Shown one piece after another: positions 1 to 9,416 of a stretch of 64,000 nt of DNA. The DNA is from Gordonia asplenii (lineage in GTDB: Bacteria > Actinomycetota > Actinomycetes > Mycobacteriales > Mycobacteriaceae), in the NCBI RefSeq assembly GCF_012933505.1, contig NZ_JABBNB010000004.1, positions 62,001-126,000 of the forward strand. Direction: 5' to 3'. Below the pieces are notes generated by a model. It saw only the letters and a list, made by a program, of their open reading frames with translations, was not told where the DNA came from and did not search any database. Made by a program: the position numbers and the translations under genes. Each line of letters opens with the position of its first letter. Within the stretch, counting starts at the first letter, position 1.

Positions 1-1
1 C

Positions 2-232
2 GACGCCGAATACAACGAGTACTACGTCGACGACTTCGACCCGGACGACTTCGACCCAGATGGCTACCGCCCCGGATACGACGACGCCGAGGTGACGGCG
101 CGGATCGTCGACGACGACGGGACGGCGAACAGTCGACGTCGGGTGGGCGGTCGTGGGATGACCCGCGAGGACTACGAGGATGCCGAGTACCTCGACGAGG
201 ACGAAACCGAGGTCACGGGAAGATGGTCTTAG
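2..232 (+). CDS. C-terminal tail of a membrane protein (partial, perM/DUF6350-like by position)
   Basis: An open frame enters from the left edge and stops at 230-232. The visible 76 residues are very acidic and tyrosine-rich (repeated DDFDP, DDAE and DEDE patches) with no membrane segment, as expected for a cytosolic tail. In mycobacteria the gene directly before purN is Rv0955 (perM), a multi-pass membrane protein, so that identity is inferred from position. Only the disordered tail is seen, so confidence in the family is moderate. Confidence 0.55.
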   Translation, partial: DAEYNEYYVDDFDPDDFDPDGYRPGYDDAEVTARIVDDDGTANSRRRVGGRGMTREDYEDAEYLDEDETEVTGRWS

Positions 233-253
233 CCCAGGTTCTAAGCTGAACGG

Positions 254-892
254 GTGACCGAAGCGCTTACCCCAGATCTGCCCACGGGTCCGCGCACACC
301 CATCGTCGTGATGGCTTCGGGTACCGGATCACTGATGTCGGCGCTGCTCGACGTCGCGGCGGGCGACGATTCACCGTTCGACGTAGTGGCCGTCGTCGTC
401 GACCGCGATTGTCGTGCAGCAGAACTCGCCGCAGCGCGGGGAGTCGACGTGGTGACCCTGCGGCTGCGCGACTTCGCCGACCGTGCGGCCTGGGATCAGG
501 CGCTCACCGAGCGCGTCGCCGACTACGGCCCCGGCTACATCGTCACCGCGGGATTCATGAAAATCCTTGGTGAGCAATTCCTTTCGCGTTTCACCGCGCG
601 AATCATCAACTCCCACCCCGCATTGCTGCCGGCGTTCCCCGGCGCCCACGGGGTGGCCGACGCGCTGGCGTACGGCGCAAAGGTGACCGGAACCACGGTG
701 CACCTCGTCGACGCCGGGGTCGACACCGGCCCCATCCTGGCGCAGGCCCCGGTGGTCATCAGCCCCGACGACACCGAGACGACCCTCCATGAACGCATCA
801 AAGCCGTTGAGCGCGTTCTGCTCACCGACGTGGTGGCGGCGGTCGCCGCGCGCGGCGTCGTCACCGACGGACGAAAGGCCTACATTCCGTGA
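254..892 (+). CDS. purN: Phosphoribosylglycinamide formyltransferase
   Basis: Transfers a formyl group from 10-formyl-THF to GAR, the third step of purine synthesis, in the cytosol. The 212-residue length fits PurN. The N-terminus has the phosphate-binding VVMASGTGS segment. The catalytic region carries [15 protein letters not shown] with the Asn and His, and DAGVDTGPI with the catalytic Asp. The start is GTG at 254. The stop overlaps the purH start by 4 bp (GTGA), indicating translational coupling. Downstream purH and the upstream perM-like gene match mycobacterial order. Confidence 0.97.
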   Translation: MTEALTPDLPTGPRTPIVVMASGTGSLMSALLDVAAGDDSPFDVVAVVVDRDCRAAELAAARGVDVVTLRLRDFADRAAWDQALTERVADYGPGYIVTAGFMKILGEQFLSRFTARIINSHPALLPAFPGAHGVADALAYGAKVTGTTVHLVDAGVDTGPILAQAPVVISPDDTETTLHERIKAVERVLLTDVVAAVAARGVVTDGRKAYIP

Positions 893-2463
893 CCGCTCCC
901 ACCGCAGCAGATTCCACTCGGCGCCCGGTGCGCCGCGCACTGATCAGCGTCTACGACAAGACCGGACTGGCTGACCTCGCAACCGCGCTGCACGCCGCGG
1001 GCGTCGAACTGGTCTCCACCGGCTCGACGGCGAAAACCATTGCGGCCGCCGGTGTTCCGGTCACCGAGGTATCGGAGATCACCGGCTTCCCGGAGTGCCT
1101 GGAGGGACGCGTCAAGACGCTGCACCCCAATGTGCACGCCGGCATCCTGGCCGACACCCGTAAAGACGATCACCTCAATCAGCTCAGCGAGCTGGGCATT
1201 GCCGCCTTCGAACTCGTCGTCGTCAACCTGTACCCCTTCACCGCGACCGTCGCGTCGGGCGCGACACCCGATGAATGCATCGAGCAGATCGACATCGGCG
1301 GGCCGTCGATGGTCCGCGGTGCGGCGAAGAATCATCCGTCGGTCGCCGTCGTGGTGGATCCGTCCGCCTACGGCGACGTCATCGATGCCGTAGTGGCGGG
1401 CGGGTTCACCCTCGCGCAGCGGCAACAGTTGGCGGCCAAGGCATTTCGGCATACCGCCGACTACGACGTCGCGGTGGCGTCGTGGATGGGATCGGTCGTG
1501 GCGCCCGACGAGGAGACGAATTTTCCGGCGTGGGTCGGCGGCACGTGGGAGCGCTCGGCGGTGCTGCGCTACGGCGAGAACCCGCACCAGGGGGCGGCCC
1601 TCTACGTCGGCGCGCAAGGTGGTGGACTCGCCTCCGCCGAGCAGCTGCACGGCAAGGAGATGAGCTTCAACAACTACACCGACTCCGACGCCGCATGGCG
1701 CAGCTGTTTCGACTTCGACCGTCCCGCGGTCGCAATCATCAAGCACGCCAACCCCTGTGGCATCGCGGTGGCCGACACCATCGCCGTGGCCCACCGCAAG
1801 GCACACGAATGTGACCCGGTCAGCGCCTATGGCGGCGTGATCGCCTCCAACAGCGAGGTGAGTGTCGAGATGGCCGAGCAGGTCGCGGAGATCTTCACCG
1901 AGGTGATCATCGCCCCGTCCTACGCCGACGGCGCACTGTCGGTGCTGACGCGTAAGAAGAACATACGAGTACTGCGTGCCGATCCGCCGCAGCGGGCCGG
2001 CGCCGAGATGCGCCCGGTCTCGGGTGGTCTGCTGCTTCAGCAGCGCGACATCCTCGACGCCGATGGCGACGATCCGGCCAACTGGACCCTGGCGACAGGC
2101 GAAGCGGTCGACGCCGCCACCCTCGTCGATCTCGAATTCGCTTGGCGCGCTTGCCGTTCGGTGAAGTCGAACGCGATTCTGCTCGCCAGCGACGGCGCGT
2201 CGGTCGGCGTCGGCATGGGGCAGGTCAACCGGGTCGACTCGGCGCACCTCGCCGTGCAGCGCGCCGGCGACCGGGCCGCCGGAAGTGTCGCGGCGTCGGA
2301 CGCCTTCTTCCCGTTCCCGGACGGGCTGCAAGTGCTGACCGCGGGCGGGGTGAAGGCCATCGTGCAGCCGGGTGGATCGATCCGGGACAAGGAAGTCATC
2401 GAGGCGGCCGCGGAGGCGGGCATCACGCTGTACCTCACCGGAGCACGCCACTTCGCGCACTGA
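889..2463 (+). CDS. purH: Bifunctional AICAR transformylase/IMP cyclohydrolase
   Basis: Catalyses the last two steps to IMP. The 524-residue length is normal for PurH. The N-terminal MGS-like cyclohydrolase domain (about residues 1-160) shows ISVYDKTGL and the STGSTAKTI loop; [13 protein letters not shown] follows. The C-terminal AICARFT domain shows [19 protein letters not shown] and DAFFPFPDG. The GTG start overlaps the purN stop by 4 bp, so the two form an operon. A hairpin follows 25 bp after the stop and may end transcription. Confidence 0.98.
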   Translation: MTAPTAADSTRRPVRRALISVYDKTGLADLATALHAAGVELVSTGSTAKTIAAAGVPVTEVSEITGFPECLEGRVKTLHPNVHAGILADTRKDDHLNQLSELGIAAFELVVVNLYPFTATVASGATPDECIEQIDIGGPSMVRGAAKNHPSVAVVVDPSAYGDVIDAVVAGGFTLAQRQQLAAKAFRHTADYDVAVASWMGSVVAPDEETNFPAWVGGTWERSAVLRYGENPHQGAALYVGAQGGGLASAEQLHGKEMSFNNYTDSDAAWRSCFDFDRPAVAIIKHANPCGIAVADTIAVAHRKAHECDPVSAYGGVIASNSEVSVEMAEQVAEIFTEVIIAPSYADGALSVLTRKKNIRVLRADPPQRAGAEMRPVSGGLLLQQRDILDADGDDPANWTLATGEAVDAATLVDLEFAWRACRSVKSNAILLASDGASVGVGMGQVNRVDSAHLAVQRAGDRAAGSVAASDAFFPFPDGLQVLTAGGVKAIVQPGGSIRDKEVIEAAAEAGITLYLTGARHFAH

Positions 2464-2487
2464 GGTACCGGCGGGGCTCCTCCCCGT

Positions 2488-2560
2488 GCGAAAATCGTCC
2501 GATAGTCCGCTGACCTGGGGCAATGTGCCCCTGCTGCCGCAATATTCGGACGATTTTCGC
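2488..2560. repeat. Long intergenic hairpin with nested stems
   Basis: A perfect 15-bp inverted repeat (GCGAAAATCGTCCGA at 2488-2502, its complement at 2546-2560) encloses a second stem, GGGGCA/GTGCCCC around 2517-2531. It lies between purH and the ABC importer. The outer-arm core CGTCCGA/TCGGACG recurs in the hairpin at 18925-18985, so this may be a dispersed element that also works as a terminator. Confidence 0.6.
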
Positions 2561-2642
2561 GGGCCCGACGACGTCGGCCGACTTTCCACCGCAGCGATTC
2601 AAACCATGTTCGCGCTGGTGATCACCCGGTACCTATTGGCGG

Positions 2643-3503
2643 GTGAGCGTTTTCGTTGATATCTCCGAAGAAGCGTCGGGCAGTCCCGGTGCCGCGGGCC
2701 CCGCTCGTGCGAAGAAGCGCGACTGGCTGACGAAGTTCGGACTTCCGCTGCTGTCGGTCGTCGTCTTCCTGGTCGTCTGGGAGCTCGTCGCACTGAGTGG
2801 GATCTGGAGTGAGACCTTCGTCCCGTATCCGTCCACCGTGTGGCGTGCGTTCATCGACTTGTCGACGACGCACAACGGTGTGCGCGGCTACCAGGGCTAC
2901 CTGCTCTGGGAGCACCTGTACATGACGCTGCGGCGAGTATTCGCCGGCGTGCTGATCGGGGTGACTCTCGGTGTGCTGCTTGGACTTACGATGGGCACCT
3001 TCACCTGGGTGCGCCGGCTCCTCGAGCCGTGGCTGACCTTCCTGCGCGCACTGCCGCCGCTGGCCTATTTCTTCCTGCTGGTCATCTGGCTCGGCATCGA
3101 CGAGGCTCCCAAGGTGACCCTGCTGGCCCTGGCCGCACTGCCACCGGCCGCCGTCGCGACGACGGCCGCCGTCGTCGCCGCACCGGTCGGACTCATCGAA
3201 GCGGCGCGGGCGCTGGGCGCATCGCCGCGGGAAGTGGTGCGCGACGTCGTGATTCCGTCGGCTCTGCCCGAAACCTTCACCGGCATAAGGCTTTCCGTCG
3301 GAATGGCGTACTCGGCCGTGGTGGCCGCGGAACTCTTCAACGGAATCCCCGGAATCGGCGGCGTCGTCAAAGACGCGAGCAACTACAACAACACCCCCGT
3401 GGTGCTGGTCGGCATCTTCGCCATCGGCATCTCCGGTCTCATCATCGACGCCGTGCTGCGCGCCATCGAAGTGCGTGCCGTCCCGTGGCGCGGAAAGGTC
3501 TAG
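2643..3503 (+). CDS. ABC importer permease, SsuC/TauC family
   Basis: Membrane subunit of an importer for sulfonate-type or related small organic anions. The 286 residues contain about six hydrophobic segments, beginning with GLPLLSVVVFLVVWELVAL near residue 33. The conserved EAA loop is EAARALGASPREVVRDVV around residue 185, which docks the ATPase. The GTG start has only a weak ribosome site. It heads a four-gene operon with a binding lipoprotein, an ATPase and a TauD-type dioxygenase. The substrate cannot be read from the permease itself. Confidence 0.9.
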   Translation: MSVFVDISEEASGSPGAAGPARAKKRDWLTKFGLPLLSVVVFLVVWELVALSGIWSETFVPYPSTVWRAFIDLSTTHNGVRGYQGYLLWEHLYMTLRRVFAGVLIGVTLGVLLGLTMGTFTWVRRLLEPWLTFLRALPPLAYFFLLVIWLGIDEAPKVTLLALAALPPAAVATTAAVVAAPVGLIEAARALGASPREVVRDVVIPSALPETFTGIRLSVGMAYSAVVAAELFNGIPGIGGVVKDASNYNNTPVVLVGIFAIGISGLIIDAVLRAIEVRAVPWRGKV

Positions 3504-3510
3504 TCCCACA

Positions 3511-4545
3511 ATGAAATCCCCGATCAAACTGCTTCTGGCGGTGCTCGCGGTCGTCGTGGCCTCGGTGTCCGGCTGCGCGATCGACCACTCCGGTCAGGAC
3601 AGCTCCAAACCGACCATTCGCATTGCCTACCAGTCGTTCCCGAGCGGCGACCTCATCGTCAAGAACAAGCACTGGCTCGAAGACGCACTGCCGAACTACA
3701 ACATCAAGTGGACCAAGTTCGACTCCGGCGCCGACGTCAACACCGCCTTCATCGCTCGGCAGATCGACTTCGGAGCCATCGGTTCGGCTCCCGTCGCCCG
3801 CGGGCTGTCCGCACCGCTGGACATCCCCTACCAGGTGGCCTTCGTGCTCGACGTCGCCGGCGACAACGAAGCGCTCGTCGCTCGCAACGGAACCGGAATC
3901 AACTCGGTCGCCGAGCTGCGCGGCAAGCGGGTCGCGACGGCATTCGCCTCGACCGCGCACTACAGCCTGCTCGCCGCCCTCGCACAGGCGGATGTGCCGG
4001 CAAAGGACGTCAACATCATCGATCTACAACCGCAGGCATCGCTGGCGGCGTGGGATCGTGGCGACGTCGACGCCGTGTACACCTGGCTGCCGACCCTGGA
4101 CAAGTTGCGTGCCACCGGCAAGACGCTCATCGCCAGCAAGCAGTTGGCCACCGCGGGCAAACCGACCCTCGACTTGGGTGTCGTCGCAACGAGTTTCGCC
4201 GCCGCGCACCCCGACGTCGTCGACACCTGGCGCAAGATCGAGGCGCGCGCGTTGACCACCATCAAGAACGACCCGAACAGCGCTGCGTCGGCGATCGCCG
4301 CCGAGATGGGAATCACCGACGCCGACGCCAAGAATCAGCTGAGCCAGGGAACCTACCTGACGACCGCCGATCTGACGACACCGACGTGGCTGGGCGTCGA
4401 CGGTAAGCCGGGCAACCTGGCCGTCAATCTGGCGTCAGCGGCGCAGTTCCTCGCCGACCAGCAGCAGATTCCGTCGGCTCCGGCGTTGGACGTACTCCAG
4501 AAAGCCATCTACACGAAGGGACTCCCCGGTGTCTTCAGTCAATAG
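3511..4545 (+). CDS. Substrate-binding lipoprotein, TauA/SsuA family
   Basis: Extracytoplasmic solute receptor of the importer. ATG at 3511 gives a short signal peptide ending in the lipobox VSGC (Cys about residue 22), so it is predicted to be lipid-anchored. The mature part has the NMT1/OpuAC-like pattern IRIAYQSFPSGD and the binding segment FGAIGSAPVARGL. The 344-residue length is usual. It lies between permease and ATPase, an order typical of alkanesulfonate/taurine importers. Taurine or another aliphatic sulfonate is the likely ligand, by context. Confidence 0.88.
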   Translation: MKSPIKLLLAVLAVVVASVSGCAIDHSGQDSSKPTIRIAYQSFPSGDLIVKNKHWLEDALPNYNIKWTKFDSGADVNTAFIARQIDFGAIGSAPVARGLSAPLDIPYQVAFVLDVAGDNEALVARNGTGINSVAELRGKRVATAFASTAHYSLLAALAQADVPAKDVNIIDLQPQASLAAWDRGDVDAVYTWLPTLDKLRATGKTLIASKQLATAGKPTLDLGVVATSFAAAHPDVVDTWRKIEARALTTIKNDPNSAASAIAAEMGITDADAKNQLSQGTYLTTADLTTPTWLGVDGKPGNLAVNLASAAQFLADQQQIPSAPALDVLQKAIYTKGLPGVFSQ

Positions 4546-5353
4546 CAGCAGTGCCGGATCGGACGTGGTGACCGCGCTGCGCGGTCCGGGATCCATCAGT
4601 ATTCGCAACGTGTCTCAGACCTACGGCAACGGCGCCGAGGCGGTGACCGCACTCGGTCCGGTGGACCTCGACGTTCCGCCGGGAGAGTTCCTGGTGCTCG
4701 TCGGGGCGTCGGGCTGCGGAAAGTCGACGTTGCTGCGCCTCATCGCGGGTTTCGAGCAGGCGAGTGTCGGAGACGTCGCGGTGTCCGGTGGTTCGCCGGT
4801 GCCGGGTGTCACCTCGGGCGTCGTCTTTCAGCAGCCGCGGCTGTTTCCCTGGCAGACCGTCGGCGGCAACATCGACCTCGCGCTGAAGTATGCGAAAGTG
4901 CCGAAAACGCAACGGGCGCAACGTCGCAACGAGCTGCTCGACCGAGTGGGCCTCGCCGATACCGGCGATCGCCGGATCTGGGAGATCTCCGGCGGACAGC
5001 AGCAGCGCGTCGCGATCGCGCGGGCACTGGCCGCGGAGACGTCGTTGTTGCTGCTCGACGAGCCGTTCGCGGCGCTCGACGCACTGACCCGCGAACGCCT
5101 TCAGGAGGATCTGCGCACGGTGAGTGCGCAGTCGGGGCGGACCAGTGTGTTCGTCACCCACAGCGCCGACGAAGCAGCCTTCCTCGGCTCGCGGATCGTC
5201 GTGCTGACGAAGCGCCCCGGCCGGGTGGCACTTGATATCTCGTCTGCGCTGCCGCGCGACGGGGTGACCCCCGAGGAACTGCGCGGCTCACCCGAATACG
5301 CCGCGCTGCGGGCCGAAGTCGGTCACGCGGTCAGAGAAGCGGCAGCGGCATGA
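4529..5353 (+). CDS. ABC importer ATPase, TauB/SsuB family
   Basis: Energises the importer. Walker A is GASGCGKST, the Q-loop is VVFQQPRLFPW, the signature is ISGGQQQR (Ile in place of the usual Leu), and Walker B is LLLLDEPFAAL. A switch His follows in FVTHSADEA. 274 residues. The GTG start at 4529 lies inside the end of the lipoprotein gene, and the stop overlaps the next start by 4 bp (ATGA), so the four genes are one operon. Confidence 0.93.
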   Translation: MSSVNSSSAGSDVVTALRGPGSISIRNVSQTYGNGAEAVTALGPVDLDVPPGEFLVLVGASGCGKSTLLRLIAGFEQASVGDVAVSGGSPVPGVTSGVVFQQPRLFPWQTVGGNIDLALKYAKVPKTQRAQRRNELLDRVGLADTGDRRIWEISGGQQQRVAIARALAAETSLLLLDEPFAALDALTRERLQEDLRTVSAQSGRTSVFVTHSADEAAFLGSRIVVLTKRPGRVALDISSALPRDGVTPEELRGSPEYAALRAEVGHAVREAAAA

Positions 5354-6258
5354 GCGTGACAACCCGGGCGTCGGCGAGCGGTGCCACCCTGCGTAGTGGG
5401 GTCGAGCTGGACGTCGACCCGTTCGGACCGCACTTCGGCGCGCAGATCTCCGGCGTCGACGTCGCGTCGGCCACCGACGACGAGGTGCGCGCGATCCGCG
5501 CGGCGCTGGTGGAGTTCAAGGTGATCGTGTTTCGCGGACAACCGCTCGACGACGCGCAGCACGTCGAGTTCGCCAATCGCCTCGGTGAGCTCACCACCGG
5601 ACACCCCGTCCACGACAGCGGAGCCGACGTACCCACGCAGATGTACTCGCTCGACAGCGCCGACAACGGTTTCGCCGACGTGTGGCATACCGATGTCACC
5701 TTCATGCAGCGGCCGCCCCTCGGGTCGATCCTGCGGCCGATCGTTCTGCCACAGACCGGCGGTGACACCAATTGGGCCGACGGCGAATTGGCGTACGGGT
5801 CGCTGTCGGAGCCGGTGCGCGCATTGGTCGATCAGCTGACCGCGGTGCACGACGGAAACCGCGAATTCGGCTACTACCTCAAGCACAAGCGCGGTGGCAA
5901 GGGCAACACCTGGGAGGGTAAGGAGGTCACCGAGCTGACCCCGGTCCGCCATCCGGTTGTTCGGGTCCATCCGGAGACGGGGCGTCGGGCGATCTTCGTC
6001 AACCCCGGCTTCACATCGCACATCGACGGCGTATCCGACGCCGAGAGCCGGGCCATCCTCGACCTGCTCTACGCACACCTGACCAAGCCCGAACACATTG
6101 TGCGCCACCGCTGGCGGCTCGGCGATCTGGTGTTGTGGGACAACCGGAACACCGTTCACTACGCCAACCGCGACTACGCCGACGTCAACGGCGGCCAACG
6201 GCGCATCATGCACCGCGTGACGCTGCGCGGCGACGTCCCGGTGGGTGTGGCGGGCTAG
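5350..6258 (+). CDS. TauD/TfdA-family Fe(II)/2-oxoglutarate dioxygenase
   Basis: Probable taurine or alkylsulfonate/alkylsulfate dioxygenase that releases sulfite or sulfate for sulfur supply. 302 residues. The iron-binding facial triad is visible as HTD in VWHTDVTF (about residue 115) and the distal His in RIMHRVTL (about residue 293). An Arg in this region that binds 2-oxoglutarate is expected. It is translationally coupled to the ATPase gene. Together with the importer it forms a sulfonate uptake and desulfonation unit. Related family members act on other acids, so the substrate is inferred. Confidence 0.88.
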   Translation: MSVTTRASASGATLRSGVELDVDPFGPHFGAQISGVDVASATDDEVRAIRAALVEFKVIVFRGQPLDDAQHVEFANRLGELTTGHPVHDSGADVPTQMYSLDSADNGFADVWHTDVTFMQRPPLGSILRPIVLPQTGGDTNWADGELAYGSLSEPVRALVDQLTAVHDGNREFGYYLKHKRGGKGNTWEGKEVTELTPVRHPVVRVHPETGRRAIFVNPGFTSHIDGVSDAESRAILDLLYAHLTKPEHIVRHRWRLGDLVLWDNRNTVHYANRDYADVNGGQRRIMHRVTLRGDVPVGVAG

Positions 6259-6440
6259 ATTGCATTCTGTCGGGTGAGGTTCGGCGGGGTGGATGTTCCC
6301 TCGGCGCCGGTGGTGGGGCTGATTGCATTCTGCCCGGCGCGCGGGTGTCGACGTCGGGGCAGATTGCATTCTGTCTGGTGAGGTTCGGCGCGGTGGATGT
6401 TCCCTCGGCGCCGGTGGTGGGGCTGATTGCATTCTGCCCG
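6257..6440. repeat. Two near-identical 80-bp direct repeats
   Basis: Copies at 6257-6336 and 6361-6440 differ at 2 of 80 positions. Each begins and ends with a GATTGCATTCTG motif. They fill the convergent gap between tauD and the response regulator, and the first copy starts inside the tauD stop codon. A diverged relative (CTGATTGCAGTCTG with a TTCCCTCG core) lies at 14036-14100. Confidence 0.8.
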
Positions 6441-6450
6441 CGCCGGATCC

Positions 6451-7101
6451 TCACCCCCGGATCAGTGCGATCGCCTGCGCCCGATCTCGCACGCCGAGCT
6501 TCGCGAACAACGAATTGATGTGCGTCTTCACCGTCGACACGCCGACGAACAGATGTTCGGCGATCTCGGCGTTGCTCAGCCCGTCGCCGATCAATTCGGC
6601 GACCTCCGCTTCACGCGCGGTCAGCTGTGGAAAGCGTTGCGGCAGTGGAGAAACAGGCACGACGACGTCGGGCGACGCCGCTTTGGCCACGATCCTGGCT
6701 CCCACCGATGCGTCGAACGTGGCCTGACCGCGCGCCACCGACCGTACCGCGGCCACGAGTTCGGCGCGGCCCGCGTCCTTCGTCAGATAGCCCCGTGCTC
6801 CCGCGCGTAGGGCAGAGAAGATCGACTCGTCGTCGGCATAGGTGGTGAGCACCAGCACCGCGACGTCGGGCTGGTCGCCGACGATCCGCCGGGTCGCCTC
6901 CACACCGTCGACGCCGGGCATCCGCAGATCCATCAGCACGACGTCGGGCCTGCCCGACGCCGCGGTCGTCACCGCCTGTTCGCCGTCGGCGACCGATCCG
7001 ATCACGTCGATGTCGTCGTGCAGCGACAAGACGGTGACCAGTCCGTCGCGGACGATCGCCTGGTCGTCGACGACGAGGACGCGGATCGCCTGCTCGGTCA
7101 T
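6451..7101 (-). CDS. NarL/LuxR-family response regulator
   Basis: Two-component output regulator of 216 residues. The receiver domain is at the N-terminus with acidic pocket VVDDQ and phospho-acceptor Asp in VVLMDLRMPGVDG; the conserved Lys is in YLTKDAG. The C-terminal LuxR HTH reads LTAREAEVAELIGDGLSNAEIAE. It follows its kinase with a 4-bp overlap (ATGA). The cognate sensor is of the LiaS/DesK type, so a cell-envelope or membrane signal is likely, but no target can be read here. Confidence 0.95.
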   Translation of the reverse strand: MTEQAIRVLVVDDQAIVRDGLVTVLSLHDDIDVIGSVADGEQAVTTAASGRPDVVLMDLRMPGVDGVEATRRIVGDQPDVAVLVLTTYADDESIFSALRAGARGYLTKDAGRAELVAAVRSVARGQATFDASVGARIVAKAASPDVVVPVSPLPQRFPQLTAREAEVAELIGDGLSNAEIAEHLFVGVSTVKTHINSLFAKLGVRDRAQAIALIRG

Positions 7102-8276
7102 GCTCGACGCCCCGTCAGCATCACCGTCGCGTCCACCCGGAACTGGCTCGGCGTCGAATCAGCTTCTACGACAAGGGAACTGCCGTTGTCGAGTGCCGCG
7201 AGGCGTTCGCGCATGCCGGGCAGGCCGTATCCGCCGCCCGATCGAGACAGTGCGCAGGCGGCTGGGGCGATCGGATTGGTCACCGTGATCGTCACCCGGT
7301 CATCATGCCAGCCGATGTGCAGCGCGACCGGCTCACCGGGCGCGTGCTTGCGCGCATTGCTCAGCGACTCCTGAATGGTGCGCCGCAGGACGTCGGCGTA
7401 AACCGCTGCAACACCGGGTGTTTCGTCGACGACGATCGGCTCGACAGTGCCGCCGAGACTGCGATGCACGGCAAGCAGGTCGTCGATGTCACCGCGCAGG
7501 TCTGCCGCGTCGACGTCGGGACCGTCGGCGACGGGCATGCGCAGGGCGGCCACGGCACGTCGGGCGTCACTCAGCCCGGCCGCCGCCAAAGCCCGTGCGG
7601 CACTGACCCGCTGCGCCGCGGAATCGGTCTTGTTCGCCTCCAGCAGCGCCTCGGCGGCGTCGAGCTGAATCACCAATCCACCCAGACTGTGTGCGAGGAG
7701 GTCGTGCAGATCACGGGCCAGCGCGACGCGTCGCGCCTCGTCACGGGCGGCGAACTCCTTCTCGCGCAACAACTTCGACTGCGTCTCGGCGACCCGCGCC
7801 TGACGTCGGGACATGCCGACCAAGCCGGCGATCGCGATGCCGCCGATCATGGCGAGCACCGCGAGAACTCCGGTGTCGGCGAGAACGGCTCCGACGGCCA
7901 CGGCGACGACCCCGAGGCATCCCAGCCCGACGCCCCGTATCAACGGTCGCTGCGGATCACTGATTGCGTCGCCGACGGCGAGCACCACCGGCACCAGCCC
8001 CACGCCCGACGTACTCGCCGACGCGAGGCCGCCCAACACCATCGCGACGAGCGCAGACGCGACGTGCGCGGCGGCGATGACACGATGCCGAGCGGGCCAC
8101 CGCGCGTCCGCATACGGCAGGCAGGCGCGTCCGACGATCCACCCCGCCACGGCGACATAGGCGGCGATGACGGCCCAGCGCGATTGGGGAGTCGACGCCA
8201 ACGACCAGAGGACGACGCCGGCGCCGAGCAGATTGAGTGCGAGACTCAATCTGCTCGGCGGGGTCAATGCGGTCAC
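7098..8276 (-). CDS. HisKA_3-type sensor histidine kinase
   Basis: Membrane sensor paired with the NarL-type regulator downstream. About five hydrophobic segments fill residues 10-150. A DHp helix with the phospho-acceptor His follows in ARDLHDLLAHSLGG, then an HATPase domain with IQESLSNARKHA and the G-box GGGYGLPGMRERL. The GTG start at 8276 gives 392 residues and sits 8 bp past the upstream stop. An ATG at 8303 would add 9 residues and overlap that gene. Confidence 0.93.
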   Translation of the reverse strand: MTALTPPSRLSLALNLLGAGVVLWSLASTPQSRWAVIAAYVAVAGWIVGRACLPYADARWPARHRVIAAAHVASALVAMVLGGLASASTSGVGLVPVVLAVGDAISDPQRPLIRGVGLGCLGVVAVAVGAVLADTGVLAVLAMIGGIAIAGLVGMSRRQARVAETQSKLLREKEFAARDEARRVALARDLHDLLAHSLGGLVIQLDAAEALLEANKTDSAAQRVSAARALAAAGLSDARRAVAALRMPVADGPDVDAADLRGDIDDLLAVHRSLGGTVEPIVVDETPGVAAVYADVLRRTIQESLSNARKHAPGEPVALHIGWHDDRVTITVTNPIAPAACALSRSGGGYGLPGMRERLAALDNGSSLVVEADSTPSQFRVDATVMLTGRRA

Positions 8277-8283
8277 TGATCCA

Positions 8284-8823
8284 TCATGACCGCAGCGTGT
8301 CATGAAGTTGCGGCATCGGGCTCGCGGCGTGGCGAGTGAGTCGTCCGGCGAAGACGAACGTCCGTCCCGCTCGGTTGGCGGCGAACGCGAGGAGAATCAA
8401 CCCGGTCGACGCCGCCAGTTGTGCGCCGGTGAGATGCGCTACGACCGCGAGGCCGATCCGGGTCGCGATCATCAGCAGCCACAGCGCCGAACCCCACGCA
8501 GAGGTGCGCGATTCGTATTCGGCGAGGTAGCGGTCGTCTTTGCCGAAGGCGACCGGCTCGGGCAGCCTGCGGAAGTGGGCGATGGCACCCATCCACGCAC
8601 CGATGGCAAGCGAGACGACCAACTCGATCGCGATGAGCGCAACGTCGAGCGTGCCGACGCGGCCGCTCGTCTGGCTCACCATCACGAGCCCGACGATGCC
8701 GAGAATTATTGGCATGCGCCACATCTGGGAGACCTCGACCGGTCGCCACGTGGTCTGGCGGTAGCACATCACGCCGAGAACGGCGACGACGAGCACGGCG
8801 TCGAACAGGTAGTGCACAGGCAT
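8284..8823 (-). CDS. Small integral membrane protein (DUF1453-like)
   Basis: Function not known. 179 residues with about four hydrophobic segments, starting with YLFDAVLVVAVLGVMCY, and a polar loop GKDDRYLAEYE. The start at 8823 is chosen for its GGAAGG ribosome site 9 bp upstream. It is first in the operon with the kinase and regulator, so it may be part of the sensing unit; this is inference from position. Confidence 0.75.
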   Translation of the reverse strand: MPVHYLFDAVLVVAVLGVMCYRQTTWRPVEVSQMWRMPIILGIVGLVMVSQTSGRVGTLDVALIAIELVVSLAIGAWMGAIAHFRRLPEPVAFGKDDRYLAEYESRTSAWGSALWLLMIATRIGLAVVAHLTGAQLAASTGLILLAFAANRAGRTFVFAGRLTRHAASPMPQLHDTLRS

Positions 8824-8961
8824 GTGATTTTCCTTCCGGGGGTGGGTGAAGGTGGTGACAATCAGCATGCTGCGTGGCGGCGTCGAACAGATCCCCCCGC
8901 GGGTGGAGCCGCGGGTGGAGATTCGGTGGGGGATGGGCCGTCGCCGTCGAACGGAGTTTAT

Positions 8962-9026
8962 TCAACCCATAGGTTGACAACAACGTCGACGGAGCGTCTA
9001 CTTGTATTCAACCGATTGATTGAATA
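8962..9026 (+). promoter_or_regulatory. ArsR-type operators and promoter of the 9045 operon
   Basis: Two palindromes flank a promoter. The first is TCAACC-N4-GGTTGA at 8962-8977. The second is TATTCAA-N8-TTGAATA at 9005-9026. A -35 TTGACA at 8974-8979 and a -10 TCTACT at 8997-9002 are 17 bp apart. Both palindromes share the TTCAACC half-site, and the gene downstream encodes an ArsR repressor, so autoregulation is likely. Confidence 0.7.
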
Positions 9027-9044
9027 AGGAGGTGATGGGCAACG

Positions 9045-9416
9045 ATGACCGACCAATTGTCGCGGGTGTTCGCCGCACTGGCCGATCCCACGCGGCGTGA
9101 CATGGTCGCCCGGCTGACCACTGCCGATGCCACCGTCGGCGAGCTCGCCGAACCCTACGACGTGAGCCTGCAGGCGGTGTCCAAACATCTGAAAGTACTG
9201 GCCGACGCCGGGCTCGTGACGCGGACTCGTGACGCCCAACGTCGACCGGTGCATCTGGAAGCGGAGGTGTTCGACCTCATGACCAAATGGATCGAGCGGT
9301 ACCGGCGCCAAGCCGAGGCGCGCTACCAGCGACTCGATGCGCTGCTCGCCGACCTGAACACCGGCCCACAGGCCGACTCCGAAACGTCGAAACCGAAGAA
9401 AGGCAAGGCATCATGA
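9045..9416 (+). CDS. ArsR-family transcriptional repressor
   Basis: Winged-helix regulator of 123 residues. The N-terminal RVFAALADPTRRDMVARL and recognition helix VSLQAVSKHLKVLADAGLV are typical of the subgroup paired with AHSA1/SRPBCC proteins. There is no Cys-rich metal site, so it is unlikely to sense metal. The C-terminal 20 residues are Lys/Ser-rich. Its stop overlaps the next start (ATGA). It probably binds the palindromes upstream and controls its own operon. Confidence 0.92.
   Translation: MTDQLSRVFAALADPTRRDMVARLTTADATVGELAEPYDVSLQAVSKHLKVLADAGLVTRTRDAQRRPVHLEAEVFDLMTKWIERYRRQAEARYQRLDALLADLNTGPQADSETSKPKKGKAS

Noticed and set aside
880..2589. Minus-strand open frame of 569 codons opposite purH
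   Set aside because: High-GC shadow of purH. Its composition is Arg/Gly/Asp-rich without motifs, and purH itself is unmistakable.
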